Positions 61,467-64,000 of a DNA stretch of 64,000 nt are shown here, piece by piece (the stretch's first letter is position 1; each line of letters opens with the position of its first letter). Under the pieces are notes generated by a model. It had not been told where the DNA came from, did no database searches, and saw nothing but the letters and a program-made list of their open reading frames with translations. The position numbers and the translations under genes were made by a program. The DNA is from Pseudomonas sp. Leaf58 (GTDB lineage Bacteria; Pseudomonadota; Gammaproteobacteria; Pseudomonadales; Pseudomonadaceae). The DNA lies in assembly GCF_003627215.1 (NCBI RefSeq), contig NZ_CP032677.1, forward strand, positions 1,245,501-1,309,500, read 5' to 3'.

Positions 61467-62451
61467 ACACGGTGGCCGCCTGCTACGCGCGGTGCGGCAA
61501 TACGGCGTCGCCCGCGAACAGTGGCTCGACCTGTCCAGCGGTATTGCGCCCTGGCCGTTCCCGATCCCGTCGATCCCCATTGACGCCTGGGCGCGTCTGC
61601 CAGAGACCGAGGACGGCCTGGAAGACGCTGCGCGTGCCTACTACGGTGCCAGCCAATTGCTGCCGGTGGCCGGTTCCCAGGCCGCGATCCAGGCCTTGCC
61701 GCTGCTGCGTGCGGCCAGCCGGGTTGGGGTACTGACGCCTTGCTATGCCGAGCACCCTTATGCCTGGCAGCGGGCAGGGCACCAGCTGGTGGAGCTGGCT
61801 GAAGCGCAAGTCGACGCGGCGCTCGATAGCCTCAACGTGCTGGTGCTGGTCAACCCCAACAACCCCACCGGCCGTCGGGTGCCGCGTGAACGCCTGCTGG
61901 ATTGGCACGCGCGCCTGGCCGCCCGCGGTGGTTGGCTGGTGGTCGACGAAGCGTTCATGGACAACAGCCCTGTCGACAGCGTGGTCGATTGTGCCGAGCG
62001 CCCTGGCCTGATCGTACTGCGCTCGTTCGGCAAGTTCTTCGGCCTGGCTGGCGTGCGCCTGGGCTTCGTTGCCGCCGAACGCAGCCTGCTGCTGCGCCTT
62101 GCCGAGTGGCTAGGCCCGTGGACTGTCAATGGCCCCACCCGGGTGCTGGCCCAGGCCAACCTGGCCGACCACGCCGCCCAGCGGCTGCAGGCCGAGCGCT
62201 GTGCCGCTGCCAGCCAGCGGCTGGCGATGCTGTTGCGCACCGCTGGCCTGGCGCCCAGCGGTGGCTGCGAGCTGTTCCAGTACGTGCGCTGCGAGCAGGC
62301 TGCGCACCTGCACGATTTTCTCGCCCGTCGCGGCATCCTGGTGCGCTTGTTCGAGCAACCACCGGCAGTACGCCTGGGGCTGCCTGCCTGTGCCGCAGAC
62401 GAACAGCGCCTGGCCCAGGCCCTGGCGGCCTACCAAAAGGAAACGGCATGA
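61459..62451 (+). CDS. cobC: Threonine-phosphate decarboxylase / aminopropanol-side protein CobC
   Basis: PLP aminotransferase-fold protein that yields the aminopropanol-phosphate linker from threonine phosphate. The 330 residues carry the PLP motif [18 protein letters not shown] with Lys in the middle and the LVNPNNPTG substrate segment of class I/II aminotransferases. Start ATG 61459 lies within the end of cobD; the stop overlaps the cobQ start. Confidence 0.9.
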   Translation: MLEHGGRLLRAVRQYGVAREQWLDLSSGIAPWPFPIPSIPIDAWARLPETEDGLEDAARAYYGASQLLPVAGSQAAIQALPLLRAASRVGVLTPCYAEHPYAWQRAGHQLVELAEAQVDAALDSLNVLVLVNPNNPTGRRVPRERLLDWHARLAARGGWLVVDEAFMDNSPVDSVVDCAERPGLIVLRSFGKFFGLAGVRLGFVAAERSLLLRLAEWLGPWTVNGPTRVLAQANLADHAAQRLQAERCAAASQRLAMLLRTAGLAPSGGCELFQYVRCEQAAHLHDFLARRGILVRLFEQPPAVRLGLPACAADEQRLAQALAAYQKETA

Positions 62452-63902
62452 CCACCCTCATGGTGCAAGGCACCACCTCCGACGCCGGTAAGAGCACCCT
62501 GGTGACCGCATTGTGCCGCTGGTTGTTGCGCCAGGGCGTCGGCGTGGTGCCGTTCAAACCGCAGAACATGGCGCTGAACAGCGCGGTGACCGCTGACGGC
62601 GGTGAAATCGGCCGGGCCCAGGCGGTGCAGGCCCAGGCCTGCCGGCTGGCGCCCCACACCGACATGAACCCAGTGCTGCTCAAGCCCAACAGCGACACCG
62701 GCGCCCAGGTGATCATCCACGGCCGGGCCGTTACCAGCATGAATGCGGTGGCCTACCACGACTACAAAGCGGTTGCCATGCAGGCGGTGCTGGCCTCGCA
62801 CCAACGCCTGAGCAGCGCCTGGCCAGTGGTCATGGTCGAAGGCGCGGGGTCGCCGGCGGAGATCAACCTGCGTGCCGGCGACATCGCCAACATGGGCTTT
62901 GCCGAAGCGGTGGACTGCCCGGTGATCTTGGTCGCCGACATCAATCGCGGTGGCGTCTTCGCCCACCTGGTGGGCACCTTGGAGCTGCTGTCGGCCAGTG
63001 AACAGGCGCGGGTCAAAGGCTTTGTCATCAACCGCTTCCGTGGCGACATCGCCTTGCTGCAACCGGGGCTGGATTGGCTGCAGCAACGTACCGGCAAACC
63101 GGTGCTGGGCGTGCTGCCGTATGTCACCGACCTGCACCTGGAAGCCGAAGACGGCATCGATGTGCGTCAGGGGGTGAAGACCGAGCGTGTGCTCAAGGTG
63201 ATCGTGCCGGTGCTGCCGCGCATCAGCAACCACACCGACTTCGACCCGCTGCGCCTGCACCCGCAGGTTGACCTGCAGTTCATCGGCCCGGGCCAGCCTA
63301 TCCCGGCTGCCGACCTGATCATTCTGCCGGGCTCGAAAAGCGTGCGTGGTGACCTGGCGCAGCTACGCGAACGCGGCTGGGACAAGGCCATCGAACGGCA
63401 CCTGCGTTATGGTGGCAAGCTGATTGGCATCTGCGGTGGCCTGCAGATGCTTGGCCGTGAAGTGCATGACCCGCTGGGCTTGGAAGGCGCTGCTGGCTCA
63501 AGCCCAGGGCTTGGACTGCTCGATTACGCCACGGTGCTCGAAGCCGAGAAGCAACTGCGCAACGTTGCCGGCGCGCTGAGCCTTGAAGCTGTACCGGTGA
63601 GCGGTTATGAAATTCATGCCGGCGTCACCACCGGGCCTGCCTTGCAGCAGCCTGCCGTGCAGTTGGCCGATGGCCGTTGTGATGGCGCAATCAGCGCCGA
63701 TGGTCAGATCCTCGCCAGCTACCTGCACGGCCTGTTCGAAGGCAGCCAGTCGTGCGCGGCACTGCTGCGTTGGGCTGGCCTGGAGGATGTGCAAACCATC
63801 GATTACCAGGCCTTGCGCGAACGCGACATCGAGCGTTTGGCCGACCTGGTGGAAAACCACCTGGACACCGCGCGCCTGCGCCAACTGTGTGGGGTAGCCT
63901 GA
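62448..63902 (+). CDS. cobQ: Cobyric acid synthase
   Basis: Amidates positions b, d, e and g of adenosylcobyrinate diamide. The 484 residues have the N-terminal P-loop [16 protein letters not shown] and the C-terminal amidotransferase with [12 protein letters not shown] and EIHAGVT. ATG 62448 overlaps cobC (ATGA). An open frame runs about 540 bases upstream within cobC, but its codon use is not that of a coding extension. Confidence 0.95.
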   Translation: MTTLMVQGTTSDAGKSTLVTALCRWLLRQGVGVVPFKPQNMALNSAVTADGGEIGRAQAVQAQACRLAPHTDMNPVLLKPNSDTGAQVIIHGRAVTSMNAVAYHDYKAVAMQAVLASHQRLSSAWPVVMVEGAGSPAEINLRAGDIANMGFAEAVDCPVILVADINRGGVFAHLVGTLELLSASEQARVKGFVINRFRGDIALLQPGLDWLQQRTGKPVLGVLPYVTDLHLEAEDGIDVRQGVKTERVLKVIVPVLPRISNHTDFDPLRLHPQVDLQFIGPGQPIPAADLIILPGSKSVRGDLAQLRERGWDKAIERHLRYGGKLIGICGGLQMLGREVHDPLGLEGAAGSSPGLGLLDYATVLEAEKQLRNVAGALSLEAVPVSGYEIHAGVTTGPALQQPAVQLADGRCDGAISADGQILASYLHGLFEGSQSCAALLRWAGLEDVQTIDYQALRERDIERLADLVENHLDTARLRQLCGVA

Positions 63903-63903
63903 C

Positions 63904-64000
63904 ATGCGCAACCTGATCCTCGGCGGCGCCCGCTCTGGCAAGAGCCGCCTGGCCGAACAGCTGGCCAGTGCCAGTGACCTGCCGGTGACCTACGTCGCCA
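63904..64000 (+). CDS. cobP: Adenosylcobinamide kinase/guanylyltransferase (partial, right edge)
   Basis: Begins ATG 63904, one base after the cobQ stop, and runs off the window. The first 32 residues, MRNLILGGARSGKSRLAEQL…, contain the Walker A GGARSGKS that defines CobP/CobU, which phosphorylates adenosylcobinamide and adds GMP. The usual next genes (cobS, cobT) are outside the window. Confidence 0.88.
   Translation, partial: MRNLILGGARSGKSRLAEQLASASDLPVTYVA

Noticed and set aside
61902..62447. N-terminal extension of cobQ inside cobC
   Set aside because: Arg/Ala/Pro-rich shadow; CobQ homology begins at the ATG at 62448.

Overview
The window is chromosomal DNA from a fluorescent pseudomonad, most likely the Pseudomonas putida group. 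Evidence: high G+C; gene products that read as Pseudomonas orthologues throughout (accA, rpoS, gacS, finR-fpr, erdR-dgkA); inverted pairs of P. putida-type REP palindromes with a GCGGGYNNRCCCGC core; and a gene order matching what I remember of that species. This is from memory and reading; no database was searched. Nearly all DNA is core genome. I see no integrase, transposase, phage gene, CRISPR array, tRNA or rRNA.

Layout. 1-8163: end of dnaE, accA, tilS, pyrG-kdsA-eno, ftsB-ispD (fatty acid, nucleotide, LPS and isoprenoid precursors, glycolysis, division). 8279-11258: a LysR regulator divergent from the glutathione-dependent formaldehyde pathway (frmA, fghA). 11401-16578: the compact ispF-truD-surE-pcm-nlpD-rpoS stretch. 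16694-17395: the RsmZ-type sRNA with a GacA-type upstream site, then fdxA. 17536-22405: mutS, cinA, and SOS-controlled recA-recX. 22539-31644: LOG-family protein, small proteins, tapT-like gene, erdR, dgkA, finR/fpr, sprT, ttcA and a divergent TAG-like glycosylase. 31675-35521: a minus-strand group (DUF2069, WrbA-like, ArsC-like, META lipoprotein, zinc-ribbon protein, ldhA) around a thioredoxin-like lipoprotein. 35642-40709: gacS and a PirRS-like two-component pair. 40851-46974: cysM, rlmD, relA, mazG, a YaiL-like gene. 47020-53173: small and DUF3108 proteins, purMN, DUF2066, a PerM-type exporter, hda. 53301-55957: two tandem NlpC/P60 lipoproteins and a sorbosone-dehydrogenase-like lipoprotein. 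56035-56874: a gene-free palindromic element flanked by two hexanucleotide arrays. 57684-64000: a cobalamin riboswitch and a translationally coupled run cobO-cobB-bluB-cobD-cobC-cobQ-cobP, cut by the right edge.

How it fits together. Three parts of the Gac/Rsm/RpoS switch lie here: the sensor GacS, an RsmZ-type decoy RNA with GGA stem-loops and a TGTAAG-N6-CTTACT site, and rpoS, whose Shine-Dalgarno sits just after a perfect 16-bp palindrome. DNA-damage genes (mutS, recA, recX) are contiguous, and the mutS-cinA gap that carries phage-tail bacteriocins in some relatives is empty. The cobalamin genes convert cobyrinate-stage intermediates to adenosylcobinamide and beyond, probably under B12 feedback.

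Least explained is 56131-56727: two ~240-bp arms in inverted orientation, each holding several hairpins, around a ~115-bp spacer with a heptamer repeat, flanked outside by (GCCTTT)9 and (GATCAA)24. It is my main candidate for something undescribed. I could not tell whether it is a known Pseudomonas repeat family.
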